Shown here: positions 18,567 through 27,373 of the stretch, piece by piece
Layout: each line of letters begins with the position of its first letter
Numbering within the stretch: the first letter of the stretch is position 1
Assembly: GCF_008001035.1 (NCBI RefSeq)
Contig: NZ_CP042856.1
Coordinates: forward strand, 1,922,001-1,986,000
Direction of reading: 5' to 3'
Length of the DNA stretch: 64,000 bases
From: Salinibacterium sp. dk2585
GTDB taxonomy: Bacteria; Actinomycetota; Actinomycetes; Actinomycetales; Microbacteriaceae
Made by a program: the position numbers and the translations under genes
The notes under the pieces: generated by a model
Databases searched by the model: none
What the model saw: the letters and a program-made list of their open reading frames with translations, nothing else
Told to the model about the DNA's origin: nothing

Positions 18567-19712
18567 TCAGGCGGTGACGACCTCGGGCGAGCCGAGCTCG
18601 CCGGGCATGGCTTCCGCGAGGCGCGCGGCCTCCTCGATGAGCGTCGCCACGATCTCCGACTCCGGCACCGTCTTGATGACCTCGCCCTTGACGAAGATCT
18701 GGCCCTTGCCGTTGCCGGATGCGACGCCCAGGTCGGCCTCGCGGGCCTCACCCGGTCCGTTCACGACGCAGCCCATGACCGCGACGCGCAGTGGCACCGT
18801 CACGTGCTTGAGCCCCTCCGTCACCTCGTCCGCGAGCGAGTAGACGTCGACCTGGGCGCGGCCGCAGCTCGGGCAGGAGACGATCTCGAGCTTGCGCTCG
18901 CGCAGGTTGAGTGACTGCAGGATCTGCAGGCCGACCTTGACCTCCTCGACGGGCGGGGCGCTGAGCGAGACGCGGATCGTGTCGCCGATGCCCTCCGAGA
19001 GCAGGATTCCGAACGCGGTCGCCGATTTGATCGTGCCCTGGAAGGCAGGGCCGGCCTCCGTGACGCCGAGGTGGAGCGGCCAGTCGCCGCGCTCGGCAAG
19101 GAGTCGGTAGGCCTTGACCATGACGACGGGGTCGTTGTGCTTGACCGAGATCTTGAAGTCGTGGAAGTCGTGCTCCTCGAAGAGGCTCGCCTCCCACACG
19201 GCGCTCTCGACGAGCGCCTCCGGGGTGGCTTTGCCGTACTTCTGCAGCAGGCGCGGGTCGAGCGAACCGGCATTGACGCCGATTCGGATGCTCACGCCGG
19301 CATCCTTCGCCTCTTTGGCGATCTGCGCGACCTGGTCATCGAACTTCTTGATGTTGCCGGGGTTGACGCGCACGGCGCCCACGCCCGCCTCGATCGCCGC
19401 GTAGACGTAGCGCGGCTGGAAGTGGATGTCGGCGATGACCGGGATCTGGCTCTTCTTGGCGATGATCTTGAGCGCGTCGGCGTCGTCCTGGTGCGGTACC
19501 GCGACACGCACGATGTCGCAGCCGGCCGCCGTGAGCTCCGCGATCTGCTGGAGGGTAGCGTTGATGTTGGTGGTCTGCGTCGTCGTCATCGACTGCACGC
19601 TCACGGGGGCGTCGCCGCCCACGAGCACATTGCCCACGGCGAGCTGGCGGGTCTTGCGACGGGGAGCGAGTACTTCGGGGATTCTCGGCATTCCGAGATT
19701 GATGGCAGCCAC
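18567..19712 (-). CDS. ispG: 4-hydroxy-3-methylbut-2-en-1-yl diphosphate synthase IspG
   Basis: 381 residues. [4Fe-4S] enzyme converting MEcPP to HMBPP in the MEP isoprenoid pathway. TIM-barrel motifs [14 protein letters not shown] and VRVNPGNIK are present, and the cluster ligands in [10 protein letters not shown] and [11 protein letters not shown]. Length matches the short bacterial form. It lies downstream of the site-2 protease gene and dxr, the usual gene neighbourhood. A perfect 8-bp hairpin lies 16 bases before its ATG (19728-19746). Confidence 0.96.
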   Translation of the reverse strand: MAAINLGMPRIPEVLAPRRKTRQLAVGNVLVGGDAPVSVQSMTTTQTTNINATLQQIAELTAAGCDIVRVAVPHQDDADALKIIAKKSQIPVIADIHFQPRYVYAAIEAGVGAVRVNPGNIKKFDDQVAQIAKEAKDAGVSIRIGVNAGSLDPRLLQKYGKATPEALVESAVWEASLFEEHDFHDFKISVKHNDPVVMVKAYRLLAERGDWPLHLGVTEAGPAFQGTIKSATAFGILLSEGIGDTIRVSLSAPPVEEVKVGLQILQSLNLRERKLEIVSCPSCGRAQVDVYSLADEVTEGLKHVTVPLRVAVMGCVVNGPGEAREADLGVASGNGKGQIFVKGEVIKTVPESEIVATLIEEAARLAEAMPGELGSPEVVTA

Positions 19713-19727
19713 GCCCCAAGTCTACGC

Positions 19728-19746
19728 GGCCCTGCCTTGCAGGGCC
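19728..19746 (-). other. Perfect hairpin in the ispG leader
   Basis: Arms GGCCCTGC and GCAGGGCC with a 3-base loop, 16 bases upstream of the ispG ATG. Too close to the start to be a simple terminator for ispG itself; it may be a leader structure or a late terminator for the upstream protease gene. The rest of the 166-bp gap shows no clear gene. Confidence 0.45.
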
Positions 19747-19878
19747 TGAGATGCCGCACGCTGGGCATTCGCTGTATTGGGTCCCCCACGTGCTCTCCGG
19801 GGATCGCGCCCGCGTTCGCCGATATCGGGTGCGCTGCTCCGAGCTGTGGTGCCAGCGGGGTGAACCCGCGCGCCACGA

Positions 19879-21207
19879 CTAGAGGATCGTGATTGGCTTG
19901 ACGATGTCGGCGTAGATGAGCAGCACGCTCATGAGCCCCAGCAGCACCGCGACCGCGAGCGTGAGCGGAATGAGCTTTGCCGTGTCGACCGGGCCCGGGT
20001 CGCGGCGGCCGAAGAGCTTCGCGAGCCGGCGGCGCAGGCCCTCCCACAGTGCGCCCAGCACATGGCCGCCATCGAGCGGCATGAGCGGCACGAGGTTGAA
20101 GACGAAGAGGGCGACGTTGACGGATGCGACGAGCCCGATGAGAAAGCTCAGGCGCTCGACGACGGGAATCGTGTCGACCGTCGTGATCTCGCCCGCGATG
20201 CGGCCGACGCCGACGACCGAGAGCGGCCCGTTGGGGTCCCGTTCCTCCGGGCCGAAGGCCGCCTCAGCGACATCGACGAGCCGCTGCGGCAGGTTCAGGA
20301 TGACCTGCGCCACCGCGACCGTGTTGTTCCACACCTGGGGAAACGCGGCTGTGATGGGCTGGCGCACGAGCTCGTAGGCGGCGGTGATGCCGACCATGCC
20401 GACATCCTCGGTGAGCAGTTCGCCGTCAGTTCCCTCGACGGCCATGCCGTCCTCATCGAAGACGTAGCGCTCGTTGAGGAACGGGGTGATCTCGAGGGCC
20501 TGCGGCTTGCCGTCCCTCTCGACGACGAGCTCGAGCGTCTCGTCCGGCGATTCGCGGAAGATCGCGCTCGCCTGCTCCCAGGACGTCACGGGGGTCCCGT
20601 CGACGCTGAGCATCCGGTCGCCGGGGAGCACGCCCGCCTCGGCTGCAGGGGCGGTCGGCGCATCCGCATCGCACTCGTCCTGGGCTGAGCCGGCGGGAAC
20701 CATGCACTCCGCGACCGAGCCGATCGTCGTGCTCGGCTGCTGCACCCCGAAGGCTGACAGCACGACCATGAAGAGCACGAGGGCGATCAGGAGGTTCATG
20801 AAGGGCCCGCCCAGCATGATGACGATGCGCTTCCACACCGGCAGGCGATAGAAGGCGCGGGTGTCCTCGCCCGGTGCGATCGTCTCGGCACTCGCGACCC
20901 GCGCATCCTGCACGAGGGTCTGGAAGAAACCGGTGCTCGACTCGCGCGCGCGACCGCCCTCCGCCGCTGGCGGGTACATGCCAGACATCGAGATGTAGCC
21001 GCCGAGGGGAATCGCCTTGATGCCGTATTCGGTCTCGCCGCGGCGCCGGGACCACAGGGTTGGGCCGAAGCCGATCATGTACTGGCCGACGCGCACACCG
21101 AAGAGCTTGGCCGGCACCAGGTGCCCAACCTCGTGCAGCGCGATCGACAGTGCAAGGCCGATGACGATGACGATGACGCCCACGATGTAGAGCAAGACGG
21201 ATTCCAC
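19879..21207 (-). CDS. Site-2 intramembrane metalloprotease (M50, RseP/Rip1-like)
   Basis: 442 residues from GTG at 21207 (VESVLLYIVG). Zinc motif HEVGH lies in the first helix and the third-ligand motif PLDGGHV in the last membrane region; a PDZ-like domain (~residues 185-270, around GVLPGDRMLSVDG) lies between. About four membrane helices. The family cleaves membrane-bound anti-sigma factors and other single-pass substrates. The frame is open to 21717, but that extension is antisense to a kinase gene and carries no signal. In many bacteria the order is dxr-protease-ispG; here a kinase and lipoprotein gene of opposite strand separate it from dxr. Confidence 0.9.
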   Translation of the reverse strand: MESVLLYIVGVIVIVIGLALSIALHEVGHLVPAKLFGVRVGQYMIGFGPTLWSRRRGETEYGIKAIPLGGYISMSGMYPPAAEGGRARESSTGFFQTLVQDARVASAETIAPGEDTRAFYRLPVWKRIVIMLGGPFMNLLIALVLFMVVLSAFGVQQPSTTIGSVAECMVPAGSAQDECDADAPTAPAAEAGVLPGDRMLSVDGTPVTSWEQASAIFRESPDETLELVVERDGKPQALEITPFLNERYVFDEDGMAVEGTDGELLTEDVGMVGITAAYELVRQPITAAFPQVWNNTVAVAQVILNLPQRLVDVAEAAFGPEERDPNGPLSVVGVGRIAGEITTVDTIPVVERLSFLIGLVASVNVALFVFNLVPLMPLDGGHVLGALWEGLRRRLAKLFGRRDPGPVDTAKLIPLTLAVAVLLGLMSVLLIYADIVKPITIL

Positions 21208-21309
21208 TGTCCGAGGATACCCGCCGGTCCCCTGCGCCAGCTGTGCCCCTGTGGGCCTTCGCGTGGCGGGGTTAGCATGACCCCGAGAGCCAGCATGAGG
21301 AGTTGAGAC

Positions 21310-22452
21310 GTGACGACGCTGCGAGCCGACGACACCCTCCTCGGCGGCCGATACCGCCTCTCCCATGAGCTGGGCCGGGGCGGGATGTCGACCGTGCACC
21401 GCGCCACGGATGAGGCGCTGGGGAGGGATGTCGCCGTGAAGGTGCTCGCGCACGGCCTCACCGACGCGGAGGGCCTCACGCGGCACCGCGAGGAGGTGCA
21501 GCTGCTCGCGAGCCTCAGCCACCCCGGCCTCGTCACCCTGTTCGACGCCGCGACGGACGAGGGCGCCGACTGCGCGTTCCTCGTCATGGAACTGATCGAC
21601 GGCCACGACCTGAGAACGCGGCTGCTGGAGGGTCCCCTGCCGCCGACCGAGGTCGCCGTCATCGGCCGGCACCTCGCGGAGGCACTCACCTACACGCACT
21701 CCCGCGGGGTCGTTCATCGCGACGTCAAGCCAGGCAACATCCTGCTCCCGCGGCGCGATGGTGAGGCGACCGGCGCGCCCGCCAAACTCGCCGACTTCGG
21801 CATCGCCCGCATCGTCGACGGGGCCCGGCTCACTGCGACCGGCACCGTGCTCGGCAGCGCCGGGTACTTCTCACCCGAGCAGGCACTCGGCGCTCCCCTC
21901 ACGGGCGCGAGCGACTTCTACTCGCTCGGGCTCGTGTTGCTCGAAGCGCTCACGGGCGAGCGTGCATTCCCGGGGACCGCCGCGGAGTCCATGGCTGCCC
22001 GGATCCATCGTGACCCCCACGTGCCGGCGGGACTCGACCCCGAATGGACCGAGGTGCTGAGCCTCATGACGACGCGTGATCCAGAGCAACGGCTCACTGG
22101 GCTCGATGCGGCGGAACGGCTCTCCCAGCTCGCGTCACGCCCGCTGACGGAGGCGACCCAAGCGCTGCACCCCGCGGCTTCCGTCGACCCGACCCTGCCG
22201 TTCCCGGTCGCCGAGGCGACGACGCCCGAGAACGTTGCCGAGGAGCAGGAGGCGAGGGATGCAAGGCGCCCGAGCCAGCGCCGCCGGGTGCTGCTCTGCG
22301 TCGCCATCGTCGCCGCCCTCATCCTCGTGGTGACGGTGGTCACCGTCGCCCTCCAGTCGCGCCCAGCGACCCCAGCCGCGCCCTCCTACCCCGCCGTGGA
22401 GGGCGAACTCGGCGAGAGCCTTGAACAATTGCAGAGGAGCGTCGAACCGTGA
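21310..22452 (+). CDS. Transmembrane Ser/Thr protein kinase (PknB-like)
   Basis: 380 residues from GTG at 21310, 7 bp after a GAGGAG ribosome-binding site. Kinase domain residues ~12-270: glycine loop ELGRGGMSTV, Lys in DVAVKVL, catalytic VHRDVKPGNILL, DFGIARI and FSPEQ. After an acidic linker and a basic stop-transfer (RRPSQRRR) comes one membrane helix (~327-349), then only about 30 external residues, with no PASTA repeats. It overlaps the following lipoprotein gene by 4 bp, so the two probably work together. Insertion between dxr and the protease gene, on the opposite strand, is unusual. Confidence 0.93.
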   Translation: MTTLRADDTLLGGRYRLSHELGRGGMSTVHRATDEALGRDVAVKVLAHGLTDAEGLTRHREEVQLLASLSHPGLVTLFDAATDEGADCAFLVMELIDGHDLRTRLLEGPLPPTEVAVIGRHLAEALTYTHSRGVVHRDVKPGNILLPRRDGEATGAPAKLADFGIARIVDGARLTATGTVLGSAGYFSPEQALGAPLTGASDFYSLGLVLLEALTGERAFPGTAAESMAARIHRDPHVPAGLDPEWTEVLSLMTTRDPEQRLTGLDAAERLSQLASRPLTEATQALHPAASVDPTLPFPVAEATTPENVAEEQEARDARRPSQRRRVLLCVAIVAALILVVTVVTVALQSRPATPAAPSYPAVEGELGESLEQLQRSVEP

Positions 22453-22949
22453 CGCGCATCCGTGCCATCGTCGCCGCAACGGCCCTCTGCCTCACGGCGA
22501 GCCTCGGACTCTCCGGCTGCGCCGCCGAGGGCGACTACACCCGCGCGGCGGCGGAGCGCCTCCAGGAGCGGGTGCTGGGCGCGACGGCGGCCGCCACATC
22601 CGCCGACTACGCGACCGTACTCAGCGCGCTCGACGCCCTCGAGGTCGACCTCGGCGACGCCCTCGCGCGAGGGCAGGTCACGCAAGCACGCCACGACGCC
22701 ATCGCGGCGGCCATCGCCCACGTGCGCAAGGACGTCGACGCGATCATCGCGGCCCAGCAGCCTGAACCCGAGCCGCAGCCGGCCAGTGGCGAGGGTGCGC
22801 CGAAGGAACCCGAGAAGGCGAAGCCAGACAAGCCTGACAAGCCAGACAAGCCTGACAAGCCTGACAAGCCCGGGAAGCCCGAGGAGCCGGGAGGCAAGGG
22901 GCCGGGGAACAAGGGCGGCCCGGGCAAGAACGGCAAGGGAAACGACTGA
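22449..22949 (+). CDS. Putative lipoprotein with Lys-Pro-Asp repeat tail
   Basis: 166 residues, translationally coupled to the kinase gene (GTGA overlap). A signal peptide ends in a lipobox, LSGC (Cys23), so the protein is probably lipid-anchored outside the membrane. Residues ~30-98 are Ala-rich and likely helical. From ~100 the sequence is a low-complexity tail of Pro/Glu, then at least five PDK triplets, then Gly/Lys/Pro, which could span or bind cell-wall polymers. No known domain. Possibly the sensor or partner of the kinase; that is inference from position. Confidence 0.8.
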   Translation: MTRIRAIVAATALCLTASLGLSGCAAEGDYTRAAAERLQERVLGATAAATSADYATVLSALDALEVDLGDALARGQVTQARHDAIAAAIAHVRKDVDAIIAAQQPEPEPQPASGEGAPKEPEKAKPDKPDKPDKPDKPDKPGKPEEPGGKGPGNKGGPGKNGKGND

Positions 22950-22995
22950 GCGGGACGCCCGTCACCGTCGGGCTTCAGCACGAACCCCCGAACCC

Positions 22996-23096
22996 CTCAG
23001 CGCCGGCTCCTCAGCGCTGGCCTCCTCAGCGCTGGCTCCTCAGCGCTGGCCTCCTCAGCGCTGGCTCCTCAGCGCCGGCTCCTCAGCGCTGGCCTC
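22996..23096. repeat. 14/15-bp tandem array abutting the dxr stop
   Basis: Seven units of CTCAGCGCYGGCTC (14 bp) or the 15-bp form with an extra C (CTCAGCGCTGGCCTC), mostly alternating 14-15-14-15-14-14-15. A partial eighth unit carries the dxr stop codon (23098-23100). On the minus strand the unit reads as GCGCTGAGGAGCC, again with an AGGAG core. It fills most of the 148 bp between the lipoprotein and dxr stops. Confidence 0.92.
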
Positions 23097-23097
23097 G

Positions 23098-24177
23098 TCA
23101 GCGCCGCGCAATGAGGCAGTCGGCGCTCTCGCGCGCGGCACGCTCCGCCTCGAGCACGCCCTCAAGCGACATCTCCCGCGGCTCGTGCTCGTCTACCACC
23201 CGCTCGACGACATCGAGGATGTCGAGATAGCCGATCGCGCCGGCGTGGAAGGCCTGCACGGCCTGCTCATTCGCCGCATTGAACACCGCGGGATAGGTGC
23301 TTCCCGCGCGACCTACGCGCTTCGCGAGCTCGACGGCCGGGAACGCGACCGAATCGAGCGGCTCGAAGGTCCACTGCTGCGCCATCGTCCAGTCGAGTGG
23401 CACGCCGACCCCAGGCACGCGGTGCGGCCAGTCGAGGCCGAGCGAGATCGGCAGCCTCATGTCGGGCGGCGAGGCCTGGGCGATCGTCGAGCCGTCGACG
23501 AACTCGACCATGGAGTGCACGATCGACTGCGGATGCACCGTCACCTCGATGTCATCGAAGGGCACGTCGAACAGGAGGTGCGCCTCGATCACCTCGAGCC
23601 CCTTGTTGACAAGGGTCGACGAGTTCGTCGTGACGACGAGCCCCATGTCCCAGGTCGGATGCGCGAGCGCCTCCGCGGGAGTCACCGACGCCAGCTCCTC
23701 GCGGGAGCGGCCGCGGAACGGTCCCCCGGATGCCGTCAAGACGAGCCGCCGCACCTCGGCGCGGGTTCCCGAGGCGAGGGCCTGCGCGATCGCGGAGTGC
23801 TCGGAGTCAACCGGCACGATCTGGCCCGGTGCCGCGGCATCCGTCACCAGCGACCCGCCCACGATGAGGCTCTCCTTGTTGGCGAGGGCGAGCGAGGCGC
23901 CCGAGCGCAGGGCCGCCAGCGTGGGGCCGAGGCCGACCGAACCCGTGATGCCGTTGAGCACGACGTCTGCCTGCACCGACTCCACGAGCCGCACCGAGTC
24001 GTCAGCGCCCAGTGCCGTCTGTGACACGCCAAAGCGCCGCGCCTGCTCGGCCAACACCTCCGCGTTGCTGCCGGCCGTCAGACCGACAACCTCGAAGCGC
24101 TCGCGATTCGCCGCGATGACATCGAGCGCCTGCACACCGATCGAGCCGGTCGAGCCGAGGATGATGACGCGACGCAC
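23098..24177 (-). CDS. dxr: 1-deoxy-D-xylulose 5-phosphate reductoisomerase
   Basis: 359 residues. Second step of the MEP pathway, making MEP from DXP with NADPH. NADPH loop ILGSTGSIG at residues 6-14, [12 protein letters not shown], the substrate loop [19 protein letters not shown], and the flexible-loop region HPTWDMG are all present. Length slightly short of the usual ~390 but complete. The stop codon lies inside the first unit of a tandem repeat array. Starts 32 bp after the FKBP lipoprotein gene. Confidence 0.96.
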   Translation of the reverse strand: MRRVIILGSTGSIGVQALDVIAANRERFEVVGLTAGSNAEVLAEQARRFGVSQTALGADDSVRLVESVQADVVLNGITGSVGLGPTLAALRSGASLALANKESLIVGGSLVTDAAAPGQIVPVDSEHSAIAQALASGTRAEVRRLVLTASGGPFRGRSREELASVTPAEALAHPTWDMGLVVTTNSSTLVNKGLEVIEAHLLFDVPFDDIEVTVHPQSIVHSMVEFVDGSTIAQASPPDMRLPISLGLDWPHRVPGVGVPLDWTMAQQWTFEPLDSVAFPAVELAKRVGRAGSTYPAVFNAANEQAVQAFHAGAIGYLDILDVVERVVDEHEPREMSLEGVLEAERAARESADCLIARR

Positions 24178-24209
24178 TCTGGCCTCCCGGACTGGTTATT
24201 GGACGGATG

Positions 24210-25160
24210 CTAGGTGGTCGCGAGCACGTCGACGACCCACACGAGGGTGTCTGTGCCCGTGATCGACGATGTCGCATCACCGCCGGAACCATAGCCGAGC
24301 GAGGGAGGAATGACGATGACGACACGGGACCCGACCGACACGCCGATGAGTCCCTGCGCCACGCCGGGCAGCAACTCCGACAGGGCGACGCGCTCCGGGC
24401 GCAGCGCACTCCAGTTCTCCGCGACCGTCAGGCCATTGCGCCAGAGCACGGAACTGTAGCGGATCGTGACATCCGCGCCCGCCCTCACGATGGGGCCGTC
24501 GCCCAGCAGCGCCGGAACAGAGACAAGCTCGGTCGGCGCAGGCACGTTGGGCACCGTCACGAGGGGCACGCCGAGCGAATCATCGACCGAGGGGAGGGCC
24601 GGGTCGATCTCCTGGGGTTCCCCGTCGGCGACCTCGGGAGCGACCGCGACGATGTCGAAGACGTAGACGAGCGGGTCGTCGGCACCGAGGCCGGGCACGA
24701 GCCGTTGGCCCACGGCATCCTCCGGGTGCACGACCGCAGCGACCCGCGAGCCCGCCGTCGAACACAGCAGGGCGCGCCGTACGCCAGGCGTGGCAGAAGT
24801 CAGGTCGAGGGGAATGACGGTGTGACCCACACCCGCCGCACCGTATCCCGAGGCTTCAACCGGCTCGCCTGTTGCGCCATTGACGGCGACGAACTCGACC
24901 GTGACGAGGGAACCCGGCACCGCGAGGCGGCCATCACCCTCGACGAGGACGAGTCGCTCGGTCGTCAGGGGGCGCAGGGGTGTGTCGAAGGAGACCTCGG
25001 GGCGCGAGAAGAGTTCGCCCTCCGCCGATACTCCCAGCGACGCATTCTCTGGCGCGCAGCCGGGGGCGTTCTCGTCAGGCTCGGGAGGGGTCTGGCAGCC
25101 TGCGAGCAGGAGCGCAGCTGCCGAGAGCGTCGCCGCGAGGACGAGCCGCCGCGCCCTCAC
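24210..25160 (-). CDS. FKBP-type peptidyl-prolyl isomerase lipoprotein
   Basis: 316 residues from GTG at 25160 (overlapping the stop of the OsmC gene as GTGA); a longer frame to 25226 would remove the signal-peptide start. Signal peptide with lipobox LLAGC. Residues ~60-200 resemble a degenerate FKBP-like repeat; the C-terminal ~95 residues are a full FKBP domain, with ADVTIRYSSVLW, LPGVAQGLIGVSVGSRVVIVIPP and GYGSGGD. Likely an extracytoplasmic folding factor. Such two-FKBP lipoproteins are common in Microbacteriaceae-type genomes (family knowledge). Confidence 0.87.
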   Translation of the reverse strand: MRARRLVLAATLSAAALLLAGCQTPPEPDENAPGCAPENASLGVSAEGELFSRPEVSFDTPLRPLTTERLVLVEGDGRLAVPGSLVTVEFVAVNGATGEPVEASGYGAAGVGHTVIPLDLTSATPGVRRALLCSTAGSRVAAVVHPEDAVGQRLVPGLGADDPLVYVFDIVAVAPEVADGEPQEIDPALPSVDDSLGVPLVTVPNVPAPTELVSVPALLGDGPIVRAGADVTIRYSSVLWRNGLTVAENWSALRPERVALSELLPGVAQGLIGVSVGSRVVIVIPPSLGYGSGGDATSSITGTDTLVWVVDVLATT

Positions 25161-25633
25161 GAGCCCACCACGACAATGCTCGGCTCGTGCCCGACGGGAA
25201 AGTTGACGGACGAGGCGATGAAGCATCTGCGCGCCGCCTCCGCGTGTGCCGCGCTGGCGGCCTCCACCATCTCGGCACTCGCGACCGTCACCACCGGCCT
25301 GAGGGTGACCGCGGTGAAGGAGCCGCCGCCATCATCCGTCTGCCGCATGGTGCCGACGGCCGCATCCGCGTATGCCGTCACGACGACGCCCGCCGCGGCG
25401 GCCACGTGCAGGTAGCTCAGCATGTGGCACTGGCTGAGTGCCGCGAGCAGCATCTCCTCCGGGTTCCAGCGGTTCGCGTCGCCATGGAAGGTGCGGTCAG
25501 ACGAGCCCTCGATGTCGTGCTTGCCCGCCGCGCTCACGATATGGTCACGGCCGTAGGCGCGGTAGTGACTCGTGCCGGAGCCCCGATTCCCGGTCCACTC
25601 GACAGAGACGGCGTAGCGGTGTTCGAGGTTCAC
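25157..25633 (-). CDS. OsmC/Ohr-family protein
   Basis: 158 residues from GTG at 25633. Contains the two conserved cysteines of the family: LSQCHMLSYLHVA and ARRCFIASSVNFPV, whose pair reduces organic hydroperoxides in characterised members. Family size is normal. Overlaps the FKBP gene by 4 bp and lies 42 bp after the acyl-CoA ligase gene. Whether it is a peroxide-detoxifying enzyme (YhfA/OsmC subgroup) or another function cannot be told here. Confidence 0.88.
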   Translation of the reverse strand: MNLEHRYAVSVEWTGNRGSGTSHYRAYGRDHIVSAAGKHDIEGSSDRTFHGDANRWNPEEMLLAALSQCHMLSYLHVAAAAGVVVTAYADAAVGTMRQTDDGGGSFTAVTLRPVVTVASAEMVEAASAAHAEAARRCFIASSVNFPVGHEPSIVVVGS

Positions 25634-25675
25634 ACGAACAGCCTACGACGCCGACGACGAGGCGGAAGCGAGGCG

Positions 25676-27271
25676 CTACTTTCCGTAACGCTGCCGCAGG
25701 TCGGCCTTGCGAATCTTGCCGCTCGCAGTGCGGGGAAACTCGTCGACGAAGACCACGCTCTTCGGCACCTTGTAGCGCGCAACCCGCCCCTGAAGGTAGG
25801 CGCGCACGGCCTCCTCGCCGAGCTCGCGGCTCGGCCGCAGGCTCACGACCGCCCACGGCACCTCGCCCCATTTGTCATCCGGCACGCCGATGACCGCAAC
25901 ATCGGCGACAGCATCCAGCTCGCGGATCGCCTGCTCCACCTGCGCGGGATAGATGTTCTCGCCGCCGGAGATGATCATGTCCTTGAGTCGGTCGGAGATC
26001 GTGAGGAAGCCGTCACCGTCGCGGTAGCCGATGTCGCCCGTGCGGAACCAGGTGCCCTCGGCATAGGCCTCGGCCGTGGCATCCGGCCTGTTCCAGTACT
26101 CGCGGATGACGTTGGGGCCAGAGACCTGGATCTCGCCCGGCTCCTCCCCCGCGACCTCGGCGCCGTTCTCGTCGACGATGCGGATGTCGGTGAAGAAGTG
26201 GGGAAGGCCCGCGCTGCCCGCCTTCTCACGGCTGCGCGTCGCAGGGATGCTCGTGACCCCGGGAGCAGTCTCGGTCATGCCGTAGCCGCCCGAGAAGGCG
26301 AGGCCGCGCTCCTCGTAGGCGTCGATCACCCGGAGGGATACCGCCGAGCCGCCGCAGGTGAGCTGTCGCAGGGAGGAGAGATCGGTCGAGTCCCAGGCGG
26401 GGTGCTCGCACAGGAGCTGGTAGGTCGTGGGCACGCCGCTCATGCTTGTGACGCGGTAGTTCTCGATCGCCGCGAGCACCCGGGCCGGGTCGAACCGCGG
26501 CTCAAGGACGAGGGTGCCGCCCTTCAGGAGGGTCGGCAGGAGGCCCATGCCGAGCGAGGCGACATGGAACAGCGGGGAGATCATGAGCGCGACTTCGTCA
26601 CTGCGGTAGTCGTAGTCGACGAGCACGTTGAGGGCGTTCCACGTGAGGTTGCCGTGCGTGAGGAGCGCGCCCTTCGGGTTGCCCGTCGTGCCGGAGGTGT
26701 AGAGGATCATCGCGGGATCGTCGAGCGAGACGGGAACGTCGATGTGCTCGGGCGTTGCGGCCTCGATGACCGACTCGAACTCCTCGACGACCACTCGCTC
26801 GGGCTCCCCCGTCGCGTCGCCCGCGGCCTCATCGATCGTCGGCAGTGAGGCGGTGATCGGGGTGCCGAGGCCGTTGTCGTCCACCGTGATGCGATGCGTC
26901 ACGGGCGAGGACGCGACGCCCACGGCCGCGACCGCCTCGAGAGTCTGGGGGTGCACGAGGATCGTGCTGCCCGAGTCATTCAGGCCGAAGCACAGTTCAG
27001 GGGCAGCGAGACGCGCGTTGAGCGGAACGAAGACGCCGCCGAGGAGGGTCGTCGCGAAGAGGGTCTCGAGGAAAGCAAGGTGGTTCTCCCCGAAGTAGGC
27101 CACGCGGTCGCCACGATTGACCCCGCGCTCGCGGAGCGCAATCGTGAGCCGCTCGACCCGTGCGTTCAACTCGAGGTAGGTCGTGGTGTGACCGGCGAAG
27201 ATGATCGCCGGCTTGTCACCGGACTTGTCCCGGCGCCGCAGCAACCACGAGCCGATCCCCTGATTCAGCAT
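25676..27271 (-). CDS. Acyl-CoA synthetase (AMP-forming, FadD-like)
   Basis: 531 residues from ATG at 27271, which has an AAGGGTGG ribosome-binding site; an in-frame ATG 21 bp upstream is less well placed. Adenylation motifs: P-loop ILYTSGTTGNPKGALLTH, GYGMTETAPG, and hinge FRTGDIGYRDGDGFLTISDRLKD (in two halves); catalytic Lys in PRTASGKIRKADL. Activates a fatty or aromatic carboxylic acid as CoA thioester. Overall it matches FadD-type medium/long-chain ligases; chain length unknown. It is read from a promoter overlapping the end of the FtsK-like gene and may feed OleA with acyl-CoA, though not in the same operon. Confidence 0.87.
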   Translation of the reverse strand: MLNQGIGSWLLRRRDKSGDKPAIIFAGHTTTYLELNARVERLTIALRERGVNRGDRVAYFGENHLAFLETLFATTLLGGVFVPLNARLAAPELCFGLNDSGSTILVHPQTLEAVAAVGVASSPVTHRITVDDNGLGTPITASLPTIDEAAGDATGEPERVVVEEFESVIEAATPEHIDVPVSLDDPAMILYTSGTTGNPKGALLTHGNLTWNALNVLVDYDYRSDEVALMISPLFHVASLGMGLLPTLLKGGTLVLEPRFDPARVLAAIENYRVTSMSGVPTTYQLLCEHPAWDSTDLSSLRQLTCGGSAVSLRVIDAYEERGLAFSGGYGMTETAPGVTSIPATRSREKAGSAGLPHFFTDIRIVDENGAEVAGEEPGEIQVSGPNVIREYWNRPDATAEAYAEGTWFRTGDIGYRDGDGFLTISDRLKDMIISGGENIYPAQVEQAIRELDAVADVAVIGVPDDKWGEVPWAVVSLRPSRELGEEAVRAYLQGRVARYKVPKSVVFVDEFPRTASGKIRKADLRQRYGK

Positions 27272-27320
27272 TGAATCCCACCCTTCGGGCATGGCGTATT
27301 CCGCCCCGCGCGCTCACGCC

Positions 27321-27373
27321 CCGACCGCCATGGTCGGAATTCACACGGTATTTTCAATCATTGACTTTGTCAA
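27321..27373 (-). promoter_or_regulatory. Candidate promoter and palindromes for the acyl-CoA ligase gene
   Basis: On the minus strand: -35 TTGACA (27368-27373), 17-bp spacer, -10 TACCGT (27345-27350). The -35 lies in a perfect 13-bp palindrome TTGACAAAGTCAA (27361-27373), an obvious repressor site that overlaps the last codons of the upstream FtsK-like gene. A second palindrome, CCGACC-5-GGTCGG (27321-27337), lies downstream of the -10. This patch is AT-rich compared with its surroundings. Confidence 0.55.

Noticed and set aside
21208-21717. Longer N-terminus for the M50 protease gene
   Set aside because: The extension is antisense to the kinase catalytic domain, and GTG at 21207 puts HEVGH in the first helix as expected.
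22813-22880. Lys-Pro-Asp codon repeats as a separate DNA repeat element
   Set aside because: They are in frame within the lipoprotein and simply encode its low-complexity tail.
22462-24024. Plus-strand frame running through the lipoprotein, the tandem array and dxr
   Set aside because: Out of frame with the lipoprotein and antisense to dxr; no conserved motif.
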